From: Rhynchosporium graminicola
Taxonomy: Eukaryota; Ascomycota; Leotiomycetes; Helotiales; Ploettnerulaceae
Direction: 5' to 3'
Length of the DNA stretch: 64,000 bases
Assembly: GCA_900074885.1 (NCBI GenBank)
Contig: FJUW01000044.1
Coordinates: 236,321-300,320, forward strand
Shown here: positions 46,131 to 57,132 of the stretch, piece after piece
How the letters are laid out: every line of letters begins with the position of its first letter
Numbering within the stretch: the first letter of the stretch is position 1
Notes under the pieces: model-generated
Databases searched by the model: none
What the model was told of the DNA's origin: nothing
The model's input: the letters and a program-made list of their open reading frames with translations, nothing else
Made by a program: the position numbers and the translations under genes

Positions 46131-49100
46131 ATACTTGCAAAAGAGAAGGGGGTGTATGTGTAGAAGAGTGGATTATTGGTATGGGAATGGAATAGATGTC
46201 CTCTGATTTGAATATCTAAGAGAAGGTATTTATATTTCTATTTGGAGATCAAAGGGTAAAATCCCATCATGACTTTCGAAGCTCTCGTCGTCACACTGTA
46301 CAAGAGCTAAAGACTCAGGCTAGTCAAGCAAGCACCTTGAGATCTCGAAAACCCCGACTCCATATCGTTCAGTATACGATTTTAGCGGGTGTGTTATGTT
46401 TGTAAGTCGAGATATGAGTATTTCTCAAGGTCTGGACTTTGACCCTTGAAATTTGACATGCTACATTGAAAGTGCAATAGTCATCATCAACCTCCGAGTC
46501 GTTGTCAATGTTGCCTTTCCGCTCAACGTCACATCCAAACCCATCCGACTGTCCTTTCCATCCTCTCCTTCATTCCTACCTAATCGTTGCAAAATTCCTG
46601 ATACCTGCTCCGACAAAGAATCATATTCAAGCACTCAACTCTTTACCTCTCCACTCGCGCAAACCCCAGAATTCCCTCGTCCTTTTGAGTATCTGCCAGT
46701 TGGTGCATGGGTGATCCTAAAAGGGGTTCCATATATGAAGGCTTTATAGAAAAGCTCGGTGGTTTTTTTTTTTTCTTTTCAACAATCTCAAATCAGAATC
46801 ATGAAGTAGGAGATCGGTCTCTTTCCAAGACGATGGGGCAATTTTTTTAATTTTTTTTCCCGAGATGATTAGGTCCGCGATGGACTGTGTAATTTCACAT
46901 AGACCACTTCAGGGCCAGGGATATGATAACCCACTTATGAGGCACTCATGGGAAACGAGCGTAAGCCGTGCACCAAGATATCTTTCTGCGGTGCGGTGCG
47001 AGGAGGAGAGTGTCAGGTAAAGCACGACGCAGGTGTTATTTGCTAGCTTCCATACAAATTTGAAGCCGAGATCTCAAAATGTCATGCATGTAGGAGAAGG
47101 CGAGTTCTCGGAAACCGTTAGAAGTATTGCGAATCACCGAGTTATCTTCAACGTAACTCTTGTCATCAATTCATCGTATCTCTATTGATCCATACTATGA
47201 CATTTTAAATCGTGCGTAGATCGTGCGTCTGCGAACATCTCTAGCATCTCGATGTCTTAAAATTCATGTTTGATCTTTCGTTTCTTGTGTCCATTCTATA
47301 TCGGTATCATTCTGAAACATGTGGTTCAATATCTACTGAGTCTTGTTGTGCGATAGCGAGCTCCGACGGCCTTAATGATTACTTTTATAGTCTTAGGAGA
47401 GATTGAATTTATTTTCTTCTAGGGTAGTCTTTTGCTCAGTGCTACATTCCTCGGTAGTTATATCTCAAGGCATAGAGTCGCTAATCTCTATTTTCTGGAA
47501 GACGTAGCAGATGAAAGCATTGCTTACATTTACGCCACTTGAGAAGCACGAGCGCGCCGCGAACTGTTATTGGATTTCGTACAAATCGTATTGGTTTGAC
47601 CTCTAGATACTGATATCTTAGACCATACGAATTCATCACGCAGAAAAATATGAAATATCTCACTCATTGTCGATCTTATGAATATTGCCAATTGTCATTT
47701 TCCACTTCGTCCTAGTCCTCAACACCGAGTTTGTTCTTGATCGTGTCTTACGTTCTCTCCTTTAATTGACGCAAAATGCAAAGAGTCCTCAATATCTAAG
47801 TTATGAAAAGCTAGGAAAGTAAATGTAGCCAGCAGCGTCATTGAGAAAGAGTATACCTCGTATCATTAATGCTGCCGCCAGATTCAATGTTGACTGTAGT
47901 TATATACAGAAAGTCAATAGTCGACGAAACAAAGCACGATGGCCATGAAACTCGACCTGTCCGTTTTTTTCACTCATATCAAACCCCATAGTGATAATTC
48001 CAAATATCAACGGCCGCTCCATCTTACCTCTTCATCACTTCAGTCACTTGGACTCCTTCCAGTGACCTATCAATTGACAAAGTATACGGCTGTTTTCTCG
48101 GAAAGACGCGCATGGATGAAGACTTCGTAAGCACTCATGATGGTTCATTGTAACTGCAGCACAGAAAGGAGAAGCGCAGTCAATCTTGAAGAAATCGATT
48201 CGTACCATGTGGGACTAGCACTTCCTCAGAGAAGCTCAATAGACTGACGTACTCAAATATATTTTCGAAGCCGGTATATAACAAGCTTCAACCTCGCTCT
48301 TCTCACATAATCAAATAGTGTCTCCCGAATGCCAGGTCCTCGATGGGATCTCTTCTGTGTCATCAGTTGTGGCGGGAATAGAGGTCTAAGTAGATGAATT
48401 GAGTCACCCGTCATAGTCGAAAATACACTACCTCCAAAATGATTATGTTACGAACATCTTTACTTTTCACAAGAGTGATCCTGGATCGTCTCTTGTTCCG
48501 AAATCCTTCCATTATCAAACACTTATTCGCTGTCGATTGAATTTTCTGAAACTTTAAATCCCGATAAAACTGTCAGCGTAAACAAAAAATCTTTCCTCGT
48601 TTTGACACTCGCTTTCATTTGATGATTCAGGTTTTCTGATTACGGCGAGCAGATTTTTTGAGAATATCGTAAAGGTAGTAGCTTCTATGAAACTCCTAGA
48701 ATCTCTCTGTAACTGATACCCGCCTCGTTGATCTGGATTTAGTTCCTTACTAAGATTGAAGAAAGGAGCTTTTGTACTTGATACTTTCCGTTGAGATATA
48801 TATTTATTATCTCACCTAGCTTTAAACTTGGGTTCAAGTTCTGCTTAAGGTGACAATATAATGGACACTTTCGGAGTTTTTGGATATCTTCATTTCTCTT
48901 CCACATCAATACTGAACCTCGAAGTGGCTCGCTGACGACCCCAAGGGGCTCCGCGGGTTTTTTTTTTCATTGAAGATTTAGTAGACCAGGATTTTGGAGG
49001 GACAGGCAGAACGATATATTATCCACGCTTCCATGAGAGAATCTTGACGAGAAAGAAAAGGCTAAAATATGTGAGTGATTTAGTTCTGCGGTCAGTGGAT

Positions 49101-51295
49101 TTTCTGCTGTCAAACTTTTACTTATTCTTGAACCAGTGAATTATCCATCGTTGTAAAGCCCTGATCTCCACTGGCACATCTTCTAGAAATTTCTTTATTT
49201 CTTTTGCCTTCCTTTCACCGGTACTTCAGAGCTGCCAATCAATCTAAGCGTCTTCAGTTGGTCTAAAATTATCTCTATCATAAATCACAAACAGATTCTT
49301 GCGGTCCTTGGGGGATGTGGAGGTTGAGAGGCGCAATTTCTGCCTAATTCCTGTGAAATCCAAGATTCGAGTTTCGTAAGCGAGATGAGCTGAAGAAGTA
49401 AACAAACGAATCGAGTAACAGGGACTACAAAGCAGGTCTAGAGCGCAAAAAGATATGTTAAGGGCTTTGTATGTTATCAAGCTAGGAGTTATCGCCACGT
49501 TCCTCAATGCTACCGATATCGCTATTGTCGTTTCCGTACTTCTCATTTCCTCTACGCTGCCCTAACCTCTCTTTCTCAGATCTGTAAGCTCCATATACCG
49601 AAATTAGCCTTCCCTAGTGAGCAAATGTTCGCCTCCATACACTCTCATCCCTTGTCCCACCCGTAGCTCCAATTTACAGCCCCGCCGTAGCTCTGTGGCT
49701 TGTCTCATTTGCATATCCTAGCTGCGGATTCCCATTAAAACTAAAAAGGAGAGGTATTTATGCCCCTCGCCCCCGAGGGGACCTGATAGGGCTGCATTTT
49801 CTTCGAACCCGAAAGCTTAAAAATTTACAGCCTTTACCACTACCCATATTATCTGTCTACTAACCCAAGCGTATTGGATGTGGTACTGAATCATTCATTC
49901 CCCCCTCTACATCACTCCTCAGTTCATCGAAAGTTCTTGTAAATACCTAAAAGCGCTTCAACTAAAAGTCTTTTACACAGTCTAACACGATCGCTCGGAA
50001 GGCTCCGAGTGAGAGCTTCTTAGTAGAGCCTTTACACTGGTAGTGATGTTTTTTTACACGAGCTCGGGTCTGTTTGAACATCGTGATATTGAAGTCCTGT
50101 ACCTGTGGGATAAAAGACGCCGAAAGTAGTTCAGCAATGACGATAGACGCCAAATTCATGAGATTCCTCGTAGCTACCACTGCCATATTCGCAGACAACG
50201 CGTCCACGAAGGAAGTGTCGATTCTTCCTGTCCTCTATTGATTGGTCGGTCTCGCTCTACCCCCATTTCTCATCGATGGCGGATGAGTTACCATTCTCTC
50301 TCCCACGGATAGAGGTTGGTAAATCGATTCCAGTCAAGCTCCGTCATAGTAAATCATCGGTCTCATATCCAACGTTCGTTGCTGTCTTGAACGGCTCCTT
50401 ATACTTGTGCCCTCCGACATCCAAGCGCTTGGAATATAGGTGTTGGAAAGTTGCATGTATTAAATAAATATTGCCAAATTCATGATTTCCAGGACGTCAT
50501 CCAGCACCTCAGGCTTCACAACCCGTGCAACCTACGAAACAAGATTTCGACGGTCGGGATCCTACTAAATATCTGAGCCACACTTCGCAAGCTTGCGTCT
50601 GCTCAATGTGGCTTTCCAAATGATGGATCTGTATTGACTTGCATACCGGCCATGAATCGGACGCTCCAGAGTATTTGAAATTTATTGGGGAGAATTTTTC
50701 ACGGCTGATCTTGTAGTACAGTACTCGAAATCTGTGTACTTTTCACTGTCACAAACGATGTCACTATCATTTATCTCTGCAATGTCTATCTCCTCTTTTC
50801 GCAATCCCGATCTCTTAACAAGGCCAGCCTCTCGAAACATTTCACTCTCTTCGCGCTGAATACTCTCTCTCATCCTCTCATATTTTCCCCTCCTCAACCG
50901 ATTCAAGCTTAATAAGCTACAATTTCAGGTCCATGTAGTCGGCACACTCCTATACTAAATTACTTATTCTTTACCGACTCGAAAAGAAAAGTATTCACAT
51001 CTCCTCCCTTCCCTCTCGCTCTCGCCACGTCTTCCCGCTTTCTCCTCTCTTTAGCCTCCTCGTGTCACTCATCCATTCGCCATCCTCCTCAGACAACTTT
51101 AATGCAAACTGACCGCAGAGCCAAAATAGATATGTTTATATAAACCACAGAGCCGTCCAACAGCTTATTCCAACGCAATCGCCCCCCAACTCCAGGCACA
51201 TCATGTAAGCGGACAGTGCAGACTGCTAAGTGATCCCAGAAAACCAGAGTCCTTGAAATCCTATAAGTTATGTATACTCAAACATTCTGTCGCAA

Positions 51296-51603
51296 GGTTA
51301 CGTTGATCTTCAGAGTAAAGCATAGAGGTAGTAATCGTGTGAATGTTGTTGGTTGCATTGCAGTACTAATTACTATGGAGAGTCGACAGAAGATATTATC
51401 TAGGAATATCCGCACGGACCATGCACGTGACTACAGTCATCTGATCCATGGTTACGTTGATCTTCAGAGTAAGGCATAGAGGTAGTAATCGTATGAATGA
51501 TGTTGGTTGCATTGCAGTACTAATTACTATGGAGAGTCGACAGAAGATATTATCTAGGAATATCCGCACGGACCATGCACGTGACTACAGTCACCTGATC
51601 CAT
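51296..51603 (+). repeat. Two direct tandem copies of a 154-bp unit
   Basis: 51296-51449 and 51450-51603 match base for base apart from a handful of substitutions (for example GTAAAGC/GTAAGGC and CGTGTG/CGTATG). Both start GGTTACGTTGATCTTCAGAG and end CTGATCCAT. This is a recent tandem duplication. The small open frames in each copy are duplicates of each other and probably not genes. Confidence 0.93.
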
Positions 51604-52430
51604 GCCAAGACCCATATCCTCGCAACACATTCATTTGTTGTTACATAAATCAGACTTTCTATTCAAAACGAGTCTAGCCCACTAGAGACTGGACCACATG
51701 CACAAGGTGGGATTTCCATTTATTGTCGCGATGGAAGTGACTGTCGCTTTCCACTGCTATTATCAACACCAGTGCTATAATGATCTTTCATACATGCTCC
51801 CTCCTCTCCTTCATGCTTCTCTTGACCTCAATGATGGAGTAATAGACGTAGCACTTGTAAAAACTCCTGCTAGACTACTTCTTTCCACTTCCTTCTTCGC
51901 CTGAACCTAAACACATTTCAGACACCCTCGCGAGAACTCTTCAATCCACACACTACAATTTATATTCCCGATTAGTCACGTCCATTCGTCTTCAAATTGG
52001 GATAATGAGTATTGGAGACCATTCATACTTCTTAGCTTGTTTTTGCAGCCACTTCTCTTCCAATTCGATTGCTGTCACACTCACTTACAGCTCTACTTCT
52101 ACTTCTCCTGACTCGCCTGGTGTGGGATCTATTCTTAGGTATATATACCCCTCGAGCTTCTACCAACCGTCTCCCAAAGCAAACCTAAACAGTTCGTTAA
52201 CCGACCAGGGATCGGGGAGGAGAAAGCTCTCAACGTCGCTCAATACCTCACACCACACAACATGAACTCTGCTTCATGAACCCAAATTCCTTCAGAAAGA
52301 AAAAACAGAGCTTATCATACCCGAGAGGAGATTATCTGCCTTTGAAAGGCCCCGTTTGGTAGACGTCGAGTTCTTCATATGATGTGAGCGGTATAGTCAT
52401 TGGTTTTATCATCCACTGCCGTTTCCCTCC

Positions 52431-52590
52431 CTACTGTCATTTCCACTTTACATTCTCGATCTGTATCCGGCGAATCCTCCATGAAGCTTCATCATCCATA
52501 TTTTTTTTTCTTTTTCTTGGAAGCATTCATAACCCTGAGATGCCCTATTGGGTTTCTCCTCGCGTTGCCTCACTCTTCTCACGCGTCACT
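52431..52590 (+). repeat. Dispersed duplicate, copy A
   Basis: Resembles 53161-53330 along its length. Shared words include CATTTCCACTT, ATCTGTATC-GGCGAATC, a long T-rich run, and GGGTTTCTCCTCGCGTTGC followed by ACGCGTCA. This copy is diverged from the other by substitutions and indels. Confidence 0.75.
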
Positions 52591-53160
52591 TTCGGCGCCA
52601 CGCACTCCGCCAACCACCAAAACCTCCACATCGCCCAAGATCTTAGCAGCTCCCGTATGTTGACCGACCGCCTATTCCATACTTCTATATAGATAGGAGA
52701 ACCTTTTATACCTCTCCCCCCCGCGCCCTCCTCTCTCCCCCCTCAACCCTTGCCAATCAATATCCTCCCTCTCTTTCCAATAACATCTCATTCCCCCATC
52801 CAACCTCTCACACACACACTTCCCCAGCTCAACAACATATCAATATAAAAACCTCTTTGCGGGCGCCCGGCCAAAGACCGCTCCGCACGATCTCCATCCC
52901 CGACAAAAGACTTTCGTTGCCAGATTTCCTCCCCGACATCGAAAGTAGTCTATTCTACTTCATGATCTCAAACCCGGCTATGATTACGGACCAGCAATAT
53001 TTCCCAAAAGTAAGATAACAGCACGTCAAGGAAAAAAAAGTGCAGAATGCAGGGGGTTATCTTCTTCTTATGGAGTACTACCACTTCCAGTCACAACAAC
53101 TCTAACCAACCCCCGAACTCGGTCACCATCTCCACCACTGCCAATTACCCGCCCGCCTCA

Positions 53161-53330
53161 CTATCATTTCCACTTCACACTGTGCCCATCTGTATCTGGC
53201 GAATCTCCCACCAAAGAAAAGCTCGTCCTACTAATCTTTTTTTTTTTTTTTTTTTCAAGTATTCAATACTCTGGAGTGCCCTTTTGGGTTTCTCCTCGCG
53301 TTGCTTGCTTCACTCGCCTGACGCGTCAGT
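53161..53330 (+). repeat. Dispersed duplicate, copy B
   Basis: Second copy of the element at 52431-52590, about 730 bp downstream, same orientation, with a longer T run. Confidence 0.75.
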
Positions 53331-53860
53331 TCTTCTCTTGATCGCTTTACACGAGAGTGCTTGAGCAGGAAGGGCAAGATACTGTATACACATGCATATA
53401 TGCATGCATGCCTGTCAAGGTATCAACACTGAAGAAAAAGGAGAATGCACCACAGTTCTACAGCTCTACAGTTCTACAGTCCATACCGGATACATACATC
53501 ATATATCTTTCCTGGCGGTGAATGCCACGTGATATATCGACTAAAAGTTGTCCGCGAGGGAAATAGACTCGCTTGCTCGCTTATTTGTTTCCGATTCCTT
53601 TTGATACACGTGCATTATCCGTACTTTCTACGCTACTGAAGTAAACTCGCTATCGAAACACAGAGAATGAAACTCTTTGAGAAGAGACGGACCGGAACGC
53701 CATACTGGCGCATTCAAAATTCCCAATGTACACACGGTTGATCTTGCACTCCTTCATTATCACCACCCCTCTCCCCTTGCCCATGTCCGTGTCTTCCCCA
53801 CCCAGAAGCTGTCCTGTATCATTCTCATGACAGCTTCCTTCCCATTTCCCAATCAACCAT

Positions 53861-56800
53861 CTAACCCTCATCCTCCAGAAAGCCCATGATAGCTCTAATA
53901 CCACCCGCACCCAGCCCTCCTCTCGGATAACACACGTATACAGGCTCGTTCCTCACTCCCATCTTCTCTCGAAATTCACTCTTATTAGTCAGCTTGAACT
54001 GTTTATTGATACCCTCATACGCCTTCCGCAAAGCCTTTGTCTTTGTCTTTCCCATATTGCGTCCTCCCTCCAACGTAGGCATAGCGCCAGTGCCAAAAGT
54101 AACTTGTTTGCATTCTGGATCGGCGGCCGCTACTGAGCGCAGGGAGTGCAGGATGAGGGATTCGATGGTGCCGGATGGTGCGTTTGGGAACTCTAGAGAA
54201 AACTTGACTTGGTACCCGTTTTGGGCAGAGAGTTGGTGGAGTACGCAAATGGCGTGGATGGTTCCGTCTGGACCCTGAGAATACGAATACCGCCTATGCT
54301 GCTGATCTACCCAGGGACGGATTTCAGTAAGATGGACTTGCGTTCCCTTGCGGCCTTTCTTCCAGTCTTCTACCCTGGCGTCGATCTTCTGCATCAGATC
54401 TTCCGGAACGGGTTCGCCGAATGGAAGATCGATTTCCTTCATCCCTTCAGCTTCTGCATGCCGAATCTTACGAGCGAGGTCTTTGTCCTTTGATGCGGGG
54501 TTGTTGCGTGGATCGGTGCGCTCTTCAGCTATACAACCCAGCGTCCTCCATAAGAATTTTTCGCCAAGGTATTCTTCGATTTGCGGGCCGGCAATCATCC
54601 ATAAGGGTTTGAGCTCTTTGTGCTCCTCTTTCAAGAATTGGAGGAAGCCAGATACCATTTGCGGAACTTGAGATTTAGCGCACAGTGGCTCACCGACAGC
54701 AATCGCGTAGTTGTTGTGTACGACGTAGCCTTGTGCTGCGCCTGTAGATTGGTGACGCCATACTTTGTAGCGGGTGTCCAGCCAGGATGTGTTTGCTGCG
54801 TCGCCGTAGTTGGCGATTAGTTTCTCGAGGGGTTGATATTCGTGCCTGCTTTCTACGACGCCGTTTGCGTCTGCGGAGTCTTCGGAGAGCTCTTCGTAGT
54901 CTTTTTGCTCCCATGGTGGGTTTGTGGTACTGGCTTCTTCGTGACGAAGCGCCAAGCGTGGTGGTTGAGCCGGAAGAGATTTCGGGTCGCGAGGGAACAT
55001 GGATGCAAGTCGGATATTGCCTAGATTGAGGAAGAGATATGTGAGACGTTCAAGACCGATACCACAACCTGCGTGAGGTGGCGCACCCCAGCGGAAGCCT
55101 TCCAAATATTCAGTCATCGTGTCTGGGTGGATGCCCTTCGCTTTCAAGTTCTTCTCAAGGAATTTGGCGTCGTGGATACGTTGGCCTCCAGAGAGGATTT
55201 CCTGTCCTCTCATGAAGATATCGAAAGAATTCGTGTACCTGTTGTCTGAAGGATCCGGCATTGTGTAGAAGGGTCTGGCGGAAGCGGGGAATTTGTCCAA
55301 GATATAGTAATCGGTGTTATACTTCTCCCGAACAATTGCACCCAGCCGAATTTCTGCTCTGGTCGCCAGATCCTCAGTGTCCTTTGGTGGGTTGCCCTCT
55401 TCGTCCACCCAGCCCTCTTCGATCAAAAGCTTGACCCCATCCGCAAACTTGATTCGAGGTGTCTCTTCCAACCACATAACTCTCTCTTGCGGGTAGAACT
55501 CTGAAATCAGGTCGATCTCCTTCTGGTATCGCGTGTATATTCCCTTCCACAAATTCTTGAACATGCCATCAATGATATCCAGAGCTTCATGGTAATGCTC
55601 CTCCAAGGCCATCTCCAGATCCAAACCTGTATACTCTGTCAAATGTCTTGGTGTGTTACTGTCTTCTGCACGGAAAACGGGTCCAACCTCGTAGACACGC
55701 TCGAAATCTGATGCGATAGCCATCTGCTTGGCCAATTGAGGGGATTGAGCTAGGAAAGCAGGTCGACCGAAATAGTTCAATTCGAAGACTGAAGCACCAG
55801 ACTCCGTGGCACCGCCTTGAAGTTTGGGAGTGTGGATTTCGATGAATCCTTGATCGTCGAGGTACGTGCGGAATAGGTTGCAGATTCCGGATTGAATGCG
55901 GAAAATCGCTTGAGAAGGTCCAGTTCGAAGATCGACGATTCGATTGTTGAGACGTACTCTTTGGGGAAGTGATCTTTGGGATCTGGCTCCGAAAACATCC
56001 ATACTCGCTGCACAATTAGCAGAGCACTATATAATAGCAGGAAAACACTTACTACGACTCTTATCTACTGAACCTCGTCCAATGGTCGATCTTCGGATGA
56101 TGTCCGTCGAAGCTCGAATCATATCCGTCGAAGATCGTGGAGTGCTAAATTTTGGTGTGGAGTCCCTTGGAGTATCCGCGCCCTTGGGCGTATCTGAAGC
56201 AGAAGGATACAATGACGACTCAGCATCCTCATCGTCCTCGATATCATCCCGGTCTCGATTGATGTTCTCCGCATCGTATACTGTAAATGGGACATGCTCT
56301 GTCAAATCTCCCACCTTGTGAACCTCGATGACATCTAATTCATAATCGTGGATAGTTGCATTCTTGACTTTCTTCACAGCCTTCCTTAGCTTCGCGTGAA
56401 CGACGACGATTGTTTCGCTGGGGTAATGTTCGACGCTTCGGACCATCTGTTCCGTGATTGTCCCTTTGTTTTCTTCTGTGGTTTTATTAGCGAGGTAATG
56501 AATGGAGGGGTTGAAAAACTGACTCTGCAATTCCTCGATTGGATTGAAACTCTGCAGGACTCCCTGAATGGTCATCGTCTGCTGGCGGAATACAATGAAG
56601 ACCAATTTGGCACTCAGTCGGCGGAGAGTGTGAATTCGAGCTCGAAAGGAGATCAATTCCCCATCCATTTCTGCAATTGTCAGCTGCGACCCCTAAAGCT
56701 CTGGAAGCAGAAGCGCCTACTTTCAAAATCCAGGTCCTTGAACAAGATCCGAGGCTCGTTTGTTCTGTCCTTGCTCATGTTCATACTGAACGGTTTGTAT

Positions 56801-57132
56801 AGTTTCGTCATATCTGCCGGTCCTTCCTCTAAGAACTTCTCATCTTCTATCCTAGCCATTGTCTCGCGCTTCTTCGCCTCGGCTTTGACTCGCTGCTTGT
56901 CCAAACTGCGACGTTCTCTCTCGGCATTGATGATCTCTCGACTCTGGCGTCTGGAATCCACATCCGAGCCAGCGAGGGCGTTGCCATTCCCATTACTGTG
57001 GCCATTTGTGGGTGTACCGACACCATTCACCGAGGAAGCAGCGCTGTCAGTATCGACCTTCTTTGGCACGGAATCGCCACTGCTGCTGTGGCCCAGCTTC
57101 AGCTTCCGAAAGGGCTTCTTGAGGATATTCAT
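53861..57132 (-). CDS. erdS: Aspartyl-tRNA synthetase fused to DUF2156 transferase (ergosteryl-3beta-O-L-aspartate synthase type)
   Basis: Three exons, 56721-57132, 56053-56670 and 53861-56007, give 1058 residues. The N-terminal extension is basic, then Gly/Ser-rich. The OB-type anticodon-binding domain (FRARIHTLRR... KLVFIVFRQQ) starts near 145. A long acidic, Ser/Thr-rich insert follows before 340. The class II AspRS core spans about 345-690: FIEIHTPKLQGGATESGASVF, motif 2 FRAEDSNTPRHLTEYTGLDLE near 455-475 and motif 3 GCGIGLERLTYLF near 657-669. From about 735 to the end is a second complete domain of DUF2156/GNAT-like type (SWLDTRYKVWRHQSTGAAQG, RKAYEGINKQFKLTNKSEF, YPRGGLGAGGIRAIMGF). 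Fused proteins of this design charge tRNA-Asp and transfer Asp to ergosterol (established for fungal ErdS). A canonical AspRS ends before the fusion. Confidence 0.92.

Larger units (their letters stand above)
46131..53860. other. 7.7-kb gene-poor region with small duplications
   Basis: No gene is convincing. Contents beyond the separately listed repeats: T-rich runs near 46765-46785 and 46840-46860, a T run near 48959-48968, a strongly C/T-rich block at about 52700-52830 that looks like a fungal promoter pyrimidine tract but leads into no clear ORF, a T run of about 19 at 53236-53255, and TGCA-rich alternating sequence at 53390-53412. Confidence 0.45.

Noticed and set aside
51270..51648. Two similar short ORFs
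   Set aside because: They are produced by the 154-bp tandem duplication, not by paired genes.
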